From Eubacterium sp. (GTDB lineage Bacteria; Bacillota; Clostridia; Lachnospirales; Lachnospiraceae), in assembly GCA_017406925.1 (NCBI GenBank), contig JAFQXO010000015.1, positions 62,001-126,000 on the forward strand: a DNA stretch of 64,000 bases, given 5' to 3'. How positions within the stretch are numbered: position 1 is the first letter of the stretch; each line of letters begins with the position of its first letter. Below, in pieces: positions 53,480 to 61,875 of this stretch. Below the pieces are notes generated by a model, which did no database searches, had not been told where the DNA came from, and saw only the letters and a program-made list of their open reading frames with translations. Both the position numbers and the translations under genes were made by a program.

Positions 53480-54058
53480 ATGAGTTTAAAGGAAAAGACT
53501 TACAGCGTTCTCGTTGTTAGCGTTTCAAAAAACTTCATAACTGACATGCACACTCTACTCTCTAGTTCGAAATATGAGGCTGTGAAATATACAGGCTCTG
53601 TTTCTAGTGCAAAACGCGCAAATCTAGAGAAGGCGTACGACATTGTGATTATTGATACACCTCTGCCAGACGATACTGGCGATGAACTAGCTGTTGATTT
53701 GTCGACGAATGAAAACTCTATAGTTATGATGCTAGTACACTACGATTTGTACGAAGAAGTGCACGAAAACTACTCAAAATACGGCATATTTGTGGCTTCT
53801 AAGCCAACTTCAGTGGAAATCCTATCTCAATCATTAAATTGGCTAAAAAGCGCTAGAGAGCGCACGAGAAGCTACGAGAAAAGGACATTATCTATAGAAG
53901 ATAAGATGCAAGAAATTAGGCTTGTTAACCTGGCCAAACTTAAACTTATCACTGATAAGGGAATGAGTGAGGACGAAGCTCATAAGTATATATCTAAACA
54001 GGCGATGGATAAATGTGTTAATAAAGGTGCTATTGCACAAGAAATATTAAACAAATAG
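53480..54058 (+). CDS. ANTAR-domain antitermination regulator with pseudo-receiver
   Basis: A 192-residue regulator. The N-terminal 115 residues are receiver-like, with Asp in VIIIDTPLPDDTG and Lys in VASKPTS. The acidic pair normally after beta1 is missing (LVVSVSKNF), so phosphorylation may be lost. A short coiled coil leads to the C-terminal ANTAR domain (about 140-190): KLKLITDKGMSEDEAHKYI, then SKQAMDK. ANTAR proteins bind paired hexaloop RNA hairpins and prevent terminator formation. The gene starts 16 nt after glnA and ends at a strong terminator. The glutamine-related leaders with terminators in this window are its natural candidate targets, but the classic paired-hexaloop structure was not found in them. 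Confidence 0.88.
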   Translation: MSLKEKTYSVLVVSVSKNFITDMHTLLSSSKYEAVKYTGSVSSAKRANLEKAYDIVIIDTPLPDDTGDELAVDLSTNENSIVMMLVHYDLYEEVHENYSKYGIFVASKPTSVEILSQSLNWLKSARERTRSYEKRTLSIEDKMQEIRLVNLAKLKLITDKGMSEDEAHKYISKQAMDKCVNKGAIAQEILNK

Positions 54059-54060
54059 TA

Positions 54061-54089
54061 AAAAGTTCTACCATGATGGTAGAACTTTT
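54061..54089 (+). terminator. Terminator of the glnA-ANTAR unit
   Basis: A perfect 13-bp stem (AAAAGTTCTACCA with TGGTAGAACTTTT, loop TGA) lies directly after the regulator stop. Confidence 0.93.
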
Positions 54090-54092
54090 ATG

Positions 54093-54141
54093 GTGCCCGC
54101 AAGGGGCTATGCGAAAATACGATGCCCGCTAAGGGGCTACG
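54093..54141. repeat. Two tandem GCCC-hairpin units
   Basis: GTGCCCGCAAGGGGCTATG (54093-54111) and ATGCCCGCTAAGGGGCTACG (54122-54141) are near-copies 29 nt apart. Each can fold as GCCC/GGGC with a 5- or 6-nt loop. The second is extended by UACG/CGUA pairs. They stand between a terminator and a convergent gene, with no coding frame. Confidence 0.5.
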
Positions 54142-54207
54142 TACTTTAATTTTAACGAAATATTTATATATGTCAATTCTTTTTTCAATCAATAATTAAT
54201 CAACTCT

Positions 54208-54678
54208 TTAATCAAATACCAGTTCCATATTATTCTTCTTAACTTTCATTCCCATCTTCTCATAAAACTCTTTTGCCACATCATTTCCTTCCCAAACATT
54301 CAATGTGATCTCAAAGCATCCTATCTGCCTGGCATATTCTTTAGCAAATTCAAACAACTTTTGTCCAATACGCTTTCCTCTCTCACTTTGATCTACACAC
54401 AAATCATCTATATAAAGATACTTGAAACTTTTCATAAATCTAGATTCGGGTTGATATTTTACTTCACAGAAAACATAACCCAATACCTTGTCATCTTCTG
54501 CTGCCACAAAGATAGGTCTGTTATCATCATAAATAATATCCATCAATTCTTCCTCAGAATACTTTGTGCTTCCAGAAACAAACAAGTCTGGTCTAACATT
54601 TGCATGTAATTCTAAAACTTCGCTTAACAAATCTAAAATTTGATCTGTATCTTTTTTATCTGCTCTCCTAATAATCAT
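54208..54678 (-). CDS. GNAT-family N-acetyltransferase
   Basis: A 156-residue acetyltransferase using acetyl-CoA. The CoA-binding motif is DLCVDQSERGKRIGQKLFEFAKEYA, followed by FEITLNVWEGNDVAKEFYEKMG. This order is typical of GNAT proteins acting on amines of small molecules or proteins. The substrate is unknown. It has an AAGGAA site and lies 25 nt after the small HMA-type gene, the third gene of a short minus-strand group. Confidence 0.88.
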   Translation of the reverse strand: MIIRRADKKDTDQILDLLSEVLELHANVRPDLFVSGSTKYSEEELMDIIYDDNRPIFVAAEDDKVLGYVFCEVKYQPESRFMKSFKYLYIDDLCVDQSERGKRIGQKLFEFAKEYARQIGCFEITLNVWEGNDVAKEFYEKMGMKVKKNNMELVFD

Positions 54679-54703
54679 ATTTATTCCTTTTCATAAAATA
54701 GAT

Positions 54704-54925
54704 TTATTCATAATTAACAGATAGGATCTTATACCCAATTTCATCTACTGCTTTTTTAAGTTTATCAATATCTGGTTTTTCCTCTGTGACAAATCTGCTC
54801 ATATTTTTCTTATGAGAGCTCTTAACCTTTTTAGCATCAGGAATGGTTTTTCTAATCACATCATTCATATGTGCTTCGCACATACCGCACATCATTCCAT
54901 CTATCTCTAAAACTGTTTTTACCAT
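54704..54925 (-). CDS. Small heavy-metal-associated (HMA-like) protein
   Basis: A 73-residue protein of ferredoxin-like fold. It starts MVKTVLEIDGMMCGMCEAHMND, where the CGMC pair matches the GMxCxxC metal site of HMA proteins. The rest (KPDIDKLKKAVDEIGYKILSVNYE) fits the family's second half. It is slightly longer in the middle (KKVKSSHKKNMSRF), with a basic insertion. The ATG at 54925 follows GGAGGAG; a longer frame from 54973 overlaps the upstream GNAT gene. A copper chaperone-like role is possible but not shown by neighbours. Confidence 0.8.
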   Translation of the reverse strand: MVKTVLEIDGMMCGMCEAHMNDVIRKTIPDAKKVKSSHKKNMSRFVTEEKPDIDKLKKAVDEIGYKILSVNYE

Positions 54926-54948
54926 TTTATGCTCCTCCATTAAGTTCT

Positions 54949-55428
54949 TTATAGTTCTATATAATAAGGACATATATTTTCATATGTACCATCTTTCATT
55001 CTAAATCCCTTTGTAATAGTGCCAAGTTGCATGAAGCCCAATTTTTCATACAAATGCCTAGCCCCCTTATTGGTTTCAACGACTGCATTTAATTGTAAGA
55101 CTTTAAATCCCAATTCTTTTGCTCTATCCATACAATCTTTTACTAGATATTCCCCGATATGATTTCCTCTATGGGATTCACATACAGCATAACTAGCATT
55201 ACAAATATGACCACATCTTCCCACGTTATTAGGATGAAGAATATATAATCCAACTATTTTGTCATTGTCTTCTGCTACTCCCACATAGCTTTGCCCACTA
55301 AAAAACTCTTTTGCTGTTTCCTCGTTCAGTTTTTCCTCCTGTGGAAATGCAACGCCTTCTTCTACTATATTATTCCATAAGGCAAGCATTTGTGTTATAT
55401 CATTTTCGTCATATTTTCTAATTATCAT
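54949..55428 (-). CDS. GNAT-family N-acetyltransferase
   Basis: A 159-residue acetyltransferase. The CoA-binding region reads ASYAVCESHRGNHIGEYLVKDCMDRAKELGF, followed by LQLNAVVETNKGARHLYEKLGF. The N-terminus (IIRKYDENDITQMLALWNNIVEEG) is typical. The substrate is unknown. It is the first gene after the promoter block shared with the TfoX_N operon and precedes the HMA-like gene by 23 nt. Confidence 0.88.
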   Translation of the reverse strand: MIIRKYDENDITQMLALWNNIVEEGVAFPQEEKLNEETAKEFFSGQSYVGVAEDNDKIVGLYILHPNNVGRCGHICNASYAVCESHRGNHIGEYLVKDCMDRAKELGFKVLQLNAVVETNKGARHLYEKLGFMQLGTITKGFRMKDGTYENICPYYIEL

Positions 55429-55465
55429 TTACTATACCTTTACAAATTCAAATTTTTCTTACAAC

Positions 55466-55507
55466 TTTAATTATAAACCATACAAGTTATAAGGCAACAA
55501 AAAAGAG
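55466..55507 (-). promoter_or_regulatory. Promoter block, copy 2 of a 42-bp repeat
   Basis: On the minus strand TTGCCT (55497-55492), a 16-nt spacer and TATAAT (55475-55470) precede the GNAT start by 41 nt. The block nearly matches 37664-37705. Its outer end overlaps the T-run of the pyrG terminator, and the other copy keeps that T-run. Confidence 0.62.
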
Positions 55508-55524
55508 CCCTTGAGGGCTCTTTT
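55501..55524 (-). terminator. pyrG intrinsic terminator
   Basis: A 10-bp stem (AAAAGAGCCC with GGGCTCTTTT, loop TTGA on the plus strand) with a T-run on the minus strand, 5 nt after the pyrG stop. Confidence 0.92.
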
Positions 55525-55529
55525 CATTA

Positions 55530-57146
55530 TTAATTATTTGCAACAATTGCTTCTACAAACTTTCTGAATATTGGCTGTGGTCTGTTAGGTCTCGATTTGA
55601 ATTCTGGATGGAACTGAACTCCAATAAAGAATGGATGATCTTTCACCTCTACTGTCTCGACCAAAAGCCCATCTGGTGACATTCCAGATAACACTAATCC
55701 GTTTTCTGTTAGCACATCTCTATAGTCATTATTAAACTCATATCTATGTCTGTGTCTCTCACTTATACTTAAGTCACCATAGCACTTTTCCATCAATGTG
55801 CCTTCGGCAATCTCACATGGATATGCTCCTAGTCTTAACGTGCCGCCTTTATCTACTTCATCTGATTGACCAGGCATAAAGTCTATAACCTTATGGTCTG
55901 TTGTTTTCTCAAACTCTCCTGAGCAAGCATCCTTTATACCAGCCACATTTCTAGCATACTCAATAACTGCCACTTGCATTCCAAGACAAATTCCAAAGTA
56001 TGGAATCTTGTTTTCTCTAGCATACTGTGCCGCTAAAATCATTCCTTCCACTCCACGGTTTCCAAATCCTCCTGGGATAATGATTCCTTGAACATCTTTT
56101 AAGCGTTCTTCATAGTTACTTTCATCCAAAGTTTCAGAATCAATCCAATCAATATTAATATGCGCGTGGTTAAAGAATCCTGAATGATTTAGTGCTTCTA
56201 CTATTGATAGGTACGCATCATGAAGTTGCACATATTTACCCACTAGTCCAACAGTCACTTCTTTAGATCTATTTTCAATATTGCTTACAACATTCTTCCA
56301 TTCAGTTAAATCAGGTTTCGGAGCATCAATCTTCAACTCTCTACAAACCACATCTGAAAGATTTGCATCCTCCAGCATCAACGGTACTTCATAAAGGTTA
56401 TCTAGATTTTTATTTTCTATTACACAGTCTTCCTTTACATTACAGAACATTGCAATCTTCTTAAAGATTGACTCTTCCATTGGCTCATCACATCTTAAAA
56501 CAACGATGTCTGGTCTAACTCCCAAGCCCTGCAACTCTTTTACTGAGTGCTGTGTAGGTTTTGTCTTGTGCTCTTTTGATGCATGTAAATATGGAACAAG
56601 TGTCACGTGAATAAACAAGCTATTCTCGGTTCCAACCTCCAATGAAACCTGTCTTACCGCCTCGATAAATGGCTGTGATTCAATATCACCTATGGTTCCA
56701 CCAATCTCTGTTATAACAACATCAGCGTCCGACTCATGTCCCACTCTATAAATAAACTCTTTTATTTCATTTGTAATGTGCGGAATTACTTGAACTGTTG
56801 AACCAAGGTACTCTCCCTTTCTCTCCTTATTCAATACATTCCAGTATACTTTTCCAGACGTCAGATTTGAAAACTTATTCAAGTCCTCGTCAATAAATCT
56901 CTCATAGTGACCCAAGTCCAAATCTGTCTCTGCGCCGTCTTCTGTCACATATACTTCCCCGTGCTGGTAAGGACTCATTGTTCCTGGATCCACATTGATA
57001 TATGGGTCTAACTTTTGCGCAGCAACTTTCAAACCTCTAGCCTTTAGAAGCCTTCCCAATGATGCCGCTGTTATACCTTTTCCCAATCCAGATACAACTC
57101 CGCCTGTAACAAAAATATACTTTTTCATTTTCTTTCCCTTACTCAT
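55530..57146 (-). CDS. pyrG: CTP synthase
   Basis: A 538-residue CTP synthase that aminates UTP with glutamine-derived ammonia. The N-terminal synthase domain has [18 protein letters not shown] (P-loop type) and [21 protein letters not shown]. The C-terminal class I amidotransferase domain has the nucleophile Cys in [15 protein letters not shown] and the His-Pro-Glu in [12 protein letters not shown]. Length is normal. The start at 57146 has GAGGTT upstream; an ATG six codons later is also possible. It is a single-gene unit with a promoter, a leader attenuator that shares its motif with the glutamine genes, and a terminator. Confidence 0.97.
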   Translation of the reverse strand: MSKGKKMKKYIFVTGGVVSGLGKGITAASLGRLLKARGLKVAAQKLDPYINVDPGTMSPYQHGEVYVTEDGAETDLDLGHYERFIDEDLNKFSNLTSGKVYWNVLNKERKGEYLGSTVQVIPHITNEIKEFIYRVGHESDADVVITEIGGTIGDIESQPFIEAVRQVSLEVGTENSLFIHVTLVPYLHASKEHKTKPTQHSVKELQGLGVRPDIVVLRCDEPMEESIFKKIAMFCNVKEDCVIENKNLDNLYEVPLMLEDANLSDVVCRELKIDAPKPDLTEWKNVVSNIENRSKEVTVGLVGKYVQLHDAYLSIVEALNHSGFFNHAHINIDWIDSETLDESNYEERLKDVQGIIIPGGFGNRGVEGMILAAQYARENKIPYFGICLGMQVAVIEYARNVAGIKDACSGEFEKTTDHKVIDFMPGQSDEVDKGGTLRLGAYPCEIAEGTLMEKCYGDLSISERHRHRYEFNNDYRDVLTENGLVLSGMSPDGLLVETVEVKDHPFFIGVQFHPEFKSRPNRPQPIFRKFVEAIVANN

Positions 57147-57175
57147 AATCTAACCTCTATTTTTCAAAAATTCCT

Positions 57176-57226
57176 ATAAAAAAAGAGAGTCCTAGAACCA
57201 TAGTTCTAAGACTCCTTTGCCTCATC
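57176..57226 (-). promoter_or_regulatory. Leader attenuator of pyrG
   Basis: Eight nt after the -10 box the leader begins GATGAGGCAAAGG (57226-57214). A 12-bp terminator stem follows (arms 57214-57203 and 57198-57187, two G-T or mismatch positions) and a T-run (57184-57176). The pyrG start is 30 nt further on. Bacillus pyrG also uses a leader terminator, there with a GGGC start and G-slippage; that start is not seen here. Confidence 0.7.
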
Positions 57227-57234
57227 ACCATTAT

Positions 57235-57263
57235 ATTTTACTCCTCATTATGTAAAAAGTCAA
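57235..57263 (-). promoter_or_regulatory. pyrG promoter
   Basis: On the minus strand TTGACT (57263-57258), a 17-nt spacer and TAAAAT (57240-57235). A TATAAT follows at 57235-57230, but it has no -35 box at normal spacing. Confidence 0.65.
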
Positions 57264-57285
57264 TTTACAAAGATTAGCAAAATAC

Positions 57286-58338
57286 CTAGTTTCCAACTAT
57301 CTCCTCCAACGCCAACATTAATGAATTCATCTGCTCATTATTGCCTATTGTTATTCTCAAATACTCATCTATTCTTGGCAAATCAAAGTATCTAACATAG
57401 ATATCTTTCTCTCTTAGCTTTTCAAAAATATCTTTCGCTGGAACATCTCCATGTTTCACAAATAAGAAATTAGTACTCGACTTCAAGCACTCAAATCCCA
57501 TCTGTTCAAGTTTTCGTCTCGTATCCTCGCGAGTATCTTTTATCTGCGAAACAATTGTATCAAAATATTCATCGTCACCTAACGCAGCCACTCCTGCTCT
57601 GATGGCCGCAAGATTTAGCGTGTATGAATTTGTTGAGAATTTTACATCCTTTAAGGCTTTAATAAGTTTGGCGGAGCCAATGGCGTAGCCAACCCTCATA
57701 CCTGCTAGAGCTCTCGACTTAGAGAACGTCCTAACAACTAAAAGATTCTCATATTTATCAACTAACGATAGTGCACTAGCATTTCCGAAATCGATATACG
57801 CCTCATCCACTATAACTACAGAATCTGGATTCGCCTTTATAATCTCTTCAACTTCATTTAACGGTAACTCAACACCTGTAGGGGCGTTTGGATTTGCAAA
57901 AATCACTCCACCGTTTTCCTTCTGATAATCCAAAGTGTCAATAGTGAAGTCATCCTTCAAAGGAATCTCTTCGTATGGGATGTCATAAAGTGCTGCCCAA
58001 ACTTTGTAGAATGAATATGTAGTGTCTGGGAACAAAATAGGCTTGTCTGAATTAAAGAACGTCTGGAAAGCCATAGCCAGCACATCATCTGATCCCACTC
58101 CCACGAAGACCTGTTCTTCATCAACCTTATAATAGTCAGCGATTGCTTGCACCAAAACAGTTGCATCCGGATCTGGATACAATCTAAGTGAATCGTAATC
58201 GATACTTGCGATAGCCATTGCCACATGCATTGAAGGTGGGAATGGACTTTCGTTTGTATTTAGTTTTATCACATCACCTGCAGGCTGCTCGCCTGGAACA
58301 TATGGTGTAACTTTTTTTATATTGTCTTCGTATGACAT
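57286..58338 (-). CDS. hisC: Histidinol-phosphate aminotransferase
   Basis: A 350-residue PLP-dependent class II aminotransferase, the seventh step of histidine synthesis, also able to act on aromatic amino acids in some species. The N-terminal KLNTNESPFPPS signature, NPNAPTGVELPL and the lysine region RTFSKSRALAGMRVGYAIG (PLP Lys in SKS) are clear. Length matches the family. It lies 14 nt after glmM on the same strand and no other his gene is near. So it may serve other transamination, but the sequence fits HisC. Confidence 0.9.
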   Translation of the reverse strand: MSYEDNIKKVTPYVPGEQPAGDVIKLNTNESPFPPSMHVAMAIASIDYDSLRLYPDPDATVLVQAIADYYKVDEEQVFVGVGSDDVLAMAFQTFFNSDKPILFPDTTYSFYKVWAALYDIPYEEIPLKDDFTIDTLDYQKENGGVIFANPNAPTGVELPLNEVEEIIKANPDSVVIVDEAYIDFGNASALSLVDKYENLLVVRTFSKSRALAGMRVGYAIGSAKLIKALKDVKFSTNSYTLNLAAIRAGVAALGDDEYFDTIVSQIKDTREDTRRKLEQMGFECLKSSTNFLFVKHGDVPAKDIFEKLREKDIYVRYFDLPRIDEYLRITIGNNEQMNSLMLALEEIVGN

Positions 58339-58352
58339 ATAAACTCCTTAAA

Positions 58353-59693
58353 TTACTTTTCGTTTTGTCTGATGATTTCTACCACCTTCTCGCAGCACTC
58401 TTCAGCGTGCTCGTCTGTAGATGCCTCTACCATCACACGAACTACTGGCTCTGTTCCACTCTCGCGGAGAAGTATTCTTCCGTCATCGCCAAGTTCTTTT
58501 TCCACCTCTTCTTTTGCTGCCTGTACTGCAGGATTTGCCAAAGCCTTAGCCTTGTCTGCGACACGCACATTCACAAGATGCTGTGGATAGAACTTGAGTG
58601 GTGCCAAGAGTTCAGACATCTTCTTTTTTTGGAAAATCATCGTATCCATAAGTCTAATGGATGTGAGAATTCCGTCACCAGTTGTGGCATACTTACTGAA
58701 TATAATATGTCCAGAGTCCTCGCCACCTAATCTATAATCATTTTTCTTCATACATTCATAAACATACTTGTCTCCGACATCAGTCTTCTCATAGTTAATG
58801 CCTTCTGCATCGAGCGCCTTATAGAGACCAATGTTAGACATAATAGTCGTAACTACCGTGTTGTTGTGAAGCGAGCCCTTATTCTTCATGCTCACACCAC
58901 ACATATAAAGAATCGCATCTCCGTTCACGATTTCACCCTTGTCGTCGACAGCCAGACATCTATCCGCGTCACCATCGTAAGCAAAACCAACATCAAGATT
59001 ATTTTCAACCACAAACTTCTGGAGATTCTCGATATGCGTCGAACCGCAATCCATATTTATATTTGTGCCGTTTGGCTGATCGCCAACGACAAATGTCTCC
59101 GCACCGAGCGCATCAAACACACTCTTCGCAATCGCAGATGCACTTCCGTTTGCACAGTCCAAACCAACCTTGAAATTTCTAAACGAATGCTTCGCCAATG
59201 TCATAAGATAACCAATGTATCTATTTCTACCAGCAAAGTAGTCAACAGTACGACCAATAGCATCGCCCTGAGCATATGGAATAGAGTCAAAGTCAGCATC
59301 GAGGTACTCCTCAACCTTGTCAATAACTTCCTGCTCCATCTTCTCGCCTTCACCGTTAATCAATTTGATGCCGTTGTCAAAGAATGGGTTATGGCTTGCA
59401 GAAATCATTATTCCACAGTCAAAGTCCTCCTCTGTACGAACAACGTATGACACACTAGGTGTAGTCGTAACGTGAAGAAGATATACATCTGCTCCAGTCG
59501 AAGTAAGACCCGCTGAGAGCGCATCCTCAAACATGTAACTGCTGCGACGCGTATCCTTTCCGATAGCCACAGAAGCCTTATGATCTTTTCCATAGTAATG
59601 ACCGAGGAAGCGTCCTACCTTGAACGCGTGCATCGCTGTCAGATTGACATTTGCCTCTCCTCTAAATCCGTCTGTTCCGAAATACTTACCCAT
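58353..59693 (-). CDS. glmM: Phosphoglucosamine mutase
   Basis: A 446-residue alpha-D-phosphohexomutase converting glucosamine-6-phosphate to glucosamine-1-phosphate for peptidoglycan precursors. The phosphoserine loop is MISASHNPFFDNGIK. The metal loop is AYDGDADRCLAVD, the sugar loop GGEDSGHIIF, and the C-terminal phosphate loop RESGTEPVVRVMVE. The N-terminus (MGKYFGTDGFRG) and length are canonical. A strong AGGAGG site lies within the end of the ABC transporter gene, with an 8-nt overlap, so translation is probably coupled. Confidence 0.95.
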   Translation of the reverse strand: MGKYFGTDGFRGEANVNLTAMHAFKVGRFLGHYYGKDHKASVAIGKDTRRSSYMFEDALSAGLTSTGADVYLLHVTTTPSVSYVVRTEEDFDCGIMISASHNPFFDNGIKLINGEGEKMEQEVIDKVEEYLDADFDSIPYAQGDAIGRTVDYFAGRNRYIGYLMTLAKHSFRNFKVGLDCANGSASAIAKSVFDALGAETFVVGDQPNGTNINMDCGSTHIENLQKFVVENNLDVGFAYDGDADRCLAVDDKGEIVNGDAILYMCGVSMKNKGSLHNNTVVTTIMSNIGLYKALDAEGINYEKTDVGDKYVYECMKKNDYRLGGEDSGHIIFSKYATTGDGILTSIRLMDTMIFQKKKMSELLAPLKFYPQHLVNVRVADKAKALANPAVQAAKEEVEKELGDDGRILLRESGTEPVVRVMVEASTDEHAEECCEKVVEIIRQNEK

Positions 59694-61401
59694 TGGTTCC
59701 TCCTATGCATGATAATTTTTTATCTTCAATCACAAACTCCTTGTTGCAGACATCCAATGCTGCATTTTTATGTGTGATTATTATACACGTTTTCTCACCG
59801 AGTGACTTGATATTATCTAGCACTCGCTTCTCAGTCTGCGCATCGAGTGCCGATGTCGCCTCGTCTAATAGAATGATTGGCGCTTCGCTGATAAGTGCTC
59901 TTGCGATAGCAAGTCTCTGCGCCTGTCCTTCTGATATGCCTTGTCCTTTCTCGCCGATTACTGTATCTAAGCCGTCCGGCAATGAATGAACAAAATCATA
60001 TATATCACTAATCCTCAACGCCTCATCTATCTGCTCATCTGTCGCGTTAGGATTGATTAGCAAAATGTTTTCTCTCAAAGTTCCGCTGAATAGATAATTG
60101 CCCTGAGGCACATATGAGAACAAACTTCTCGTATCTGGACTAGCATCGACATATGAACCATCAGTCTCATAAAGCTTTATAGCTCCACTCTGAGGTTTAA
60201 ACACGCCGAGAAGCATCTTCATCAATGTACTCTTTCCAATACCTGAGATACCTCGAATTGCCACGAAGTCACCCTTAGCAAACTCCGCATCACCCTGCTC
60301 GAGCACGCTCTCTCTTCCATAGTTGAACTTTATATTTTCAAATGAAGCCTTATCGAACTTGTCGTAGAACTTATGACCGTCTATAGCTTCTTCTGTCTCT
60401 TCCACGTCAATCTGCTCAATTTCCATTATTCGCTCTGCCGAGGCAATGATGGAATAATACTGAGGTACTACTTTTGTAATGTTCACAAATGGTGTCTGAA
60501 TCTGTCCGACCAACTGGAGAACAGCTGTGAGTGTACCAAATGTCATTGCCGATGAGGCAACCTTGATAGCACACCATACGAGCGCGAACAGATAACCGAA
60601 GTTAAACACAAAACTGAATCCCGCATTTGCTAGAATCGTAAGACGTCTCTTCTTCATCTTCGCGTCAAAGTTGACCTCCTGAAGTTCGTCACCCTTCTTT
60701 GCGAACTTATCCTCTGCTCTAAATGTCTTCACAACCAAAAGGCTCTCGATAGCCTCCTGGAAGAATGATCTAACCACTCCATCCGTTGACTGAACTTCCT
60801 TGTGAAGATGCTTGAATTTTCCTCTGAACAAAAGAGTGACAAGCGACACTATAATTCCCACGAGTAGGAACAACAGCGTAAATCTCCAATCGAATACGAT
60901 AAGTACCACGAACGCTCCGATAAACTGCGTAATGTAGTAAAGCATATCTGGCACTATCGATGTCACGCCGTCCGAGATAATAGTGATATCACTCGTCATT
61001 CGATTCATGAGTTCTCCACTGTGATACTCATTTATCTTTGAGTAGTCCTTGGCCATTATCTGCGTGAACAGTTTTGCTCTCATCTTCATATTGATGCGAG
61101 CCTGAACTCTGATGCTAACACTCTGCGCGAGAAGTCTTAAAAGCAATCTTCCCACGATGATAGCCAATATAATTCCACAGTAAAATAAGATTTCTTTAAA
61201 ATCTGAAATGTTTCCTGTCAGCTTATGAGTCTTAGCCAACTTTGCGATGTCAGCTGCTGCATCAATCGCTTTCTTGGTCATAACAGCAAGAGACGTTGTC
61301 ACCAACGCCAAAATCATATATGAAATACTAAGGAAAACTATCTTAGGTATCTCTTTTTTGTTATTTCTTATTATCCACAGTAATCCACTTTTGTTTTTCA
61401 T
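59686..61401 (-). CDS. ABC exporter (fused membrane and ATPase domains)
   Basis: A 571-residue half-transporter that works as a dimer. Six membrane helices lie in residues 15-320. The ATPase domain (about 345-565) has Walker A GISGIGKST, the signature ISEGQAQRLAIARAL (Ser-Glu-Gly-Gln in place of SGGQ), Walker B IILLDEATSALD and the switch His in IITHKNA. There is no N-terminal C39 peptidase domain. It follows the S24/S26-type peptidase by 3 nt and overlaps glmM by 8 nt. The company of PqqD-like and HPr-kinase-like genes suggests a peptide exporter. Confidence 0.9.
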   Translation of the reverse strand: MKNKSGLLWIIRNNKKEIPKIVFLSISYMILALVTTSLAVMTKKAIDAAADIAKLAKTHKLTGNISDFKEILFYCGIILAIIVGRLLLRLLAQSVSIRVQARINMKMRAKLFTQIMAKDYSKINEYHSGELMNRMTSDITIISDGVTSIVPDMLYYITQFIGAFVVLIVFDWRFTLLFLLVGIIVSLVTLLFRGKFKHLHKEVQSTDGVVRSFFQEAIESLLVVKTFRAEDKFAKKGDELQEVNFDAKMKKRRLTILANAGFSFVFNFGYLFALVWCAIKVASSAMTFGTLTAVLQLVGQIQTPFVNITKVVPQYYSIIASAERIMEIEQIDVEETEEAIDGHKFYDKFDKASFENIKFNYGRESVLEQGDAEFAKGDFVAIRGISGIGKSTLMKMLLGVFKPQSGAIKLYETDGSYVDASPDTRSLFSYVPQGNYLFSGTLRENILLINPNATDEQIDEALRISDIYDFVHSLPDGLDTVIGEKGQGISEGQAQRLAIARALISEAPIILLDEATSALDAQTEKRVLDNIKSLGEKTCIIITHKNAALDVCNKEFVIEDKKLSCIGGTNG

Positions 61402-61404
61402 CTA

Positions 61405-61875
61405 CTAACCTTGCTTTAAGACTTTTCGTTTTATCTTTCCCAAATATCTGCGCGTCTTCAAATATTTCATATGTGGTCTTGCACCGTACACGCGCATTCT
61501 CTCGTAAACTTTGTAATTAAAATTGTCAGGTGTGTAAGTCTTTCCTTGATGCGTAAACTTCGTCACCACACCTATTATCTGGTCTTCTCTGATGCCTGGC
61601 TCCGCCAATGCTTGATTGTCACCTCGCATTGTATAGGTCCCATCCTTTACCTTGATAACTCTGTGAAGCACATACTCGCCGGTATCTCTCTGATACAGTG
61701 CTATGTCATACTTCTTAAGTGGGAAGGTGGCTTTGCCAAGTGTCACTACATCCACGCCACTTCGAAGCAACGGCATCATACTTATGCCTTTCGGTGTGAA
61801 TCTAACCTCTCCGTCTGTTTTAAGTTGTTCCTTGATGATAGGGACGATTTCGTCCATCGAAACTACTCTATTCAA
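61405..61875 (-). CDS. S24/S26-type peptidase (signal-peptidase-like)
   Basis: A 156-residue protein with the SxMxP-type motif TPKGISMMPLLRSG, where the Ser would be the nucleophile. DIALYQRDTGEYVLHRVIK and YTMRGDNQALAEPGI follow, as in signal peptidase I and LexA-like S24/S26 folds. The usual catalytic Lys position (LKKYDIALY) is plausible. No membrane anchor is obvious. The frame starts at TTG (61875) with a GAGG site, overlapping the previous gene by 8 nt. An ATG at 61857 is the alternative. In this cassette it may process a peptide or be a tailoring partner. Confidence 0.78.
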   Translation of the reverse strand: MNRVVSMDEIVPIIKEQLKTDGEVRFTPKGISMMPLLRSGVDVVTLGKATFPLKKYDIALYQRDTGEYVLHRVIKVKDGTYTMRGDNQALAEPGIREDQIIGVVTKFTHQGKTYTPDNFNYKVYERMRVYGARPHMKYLKTRRYLGKIKRKVLKQG

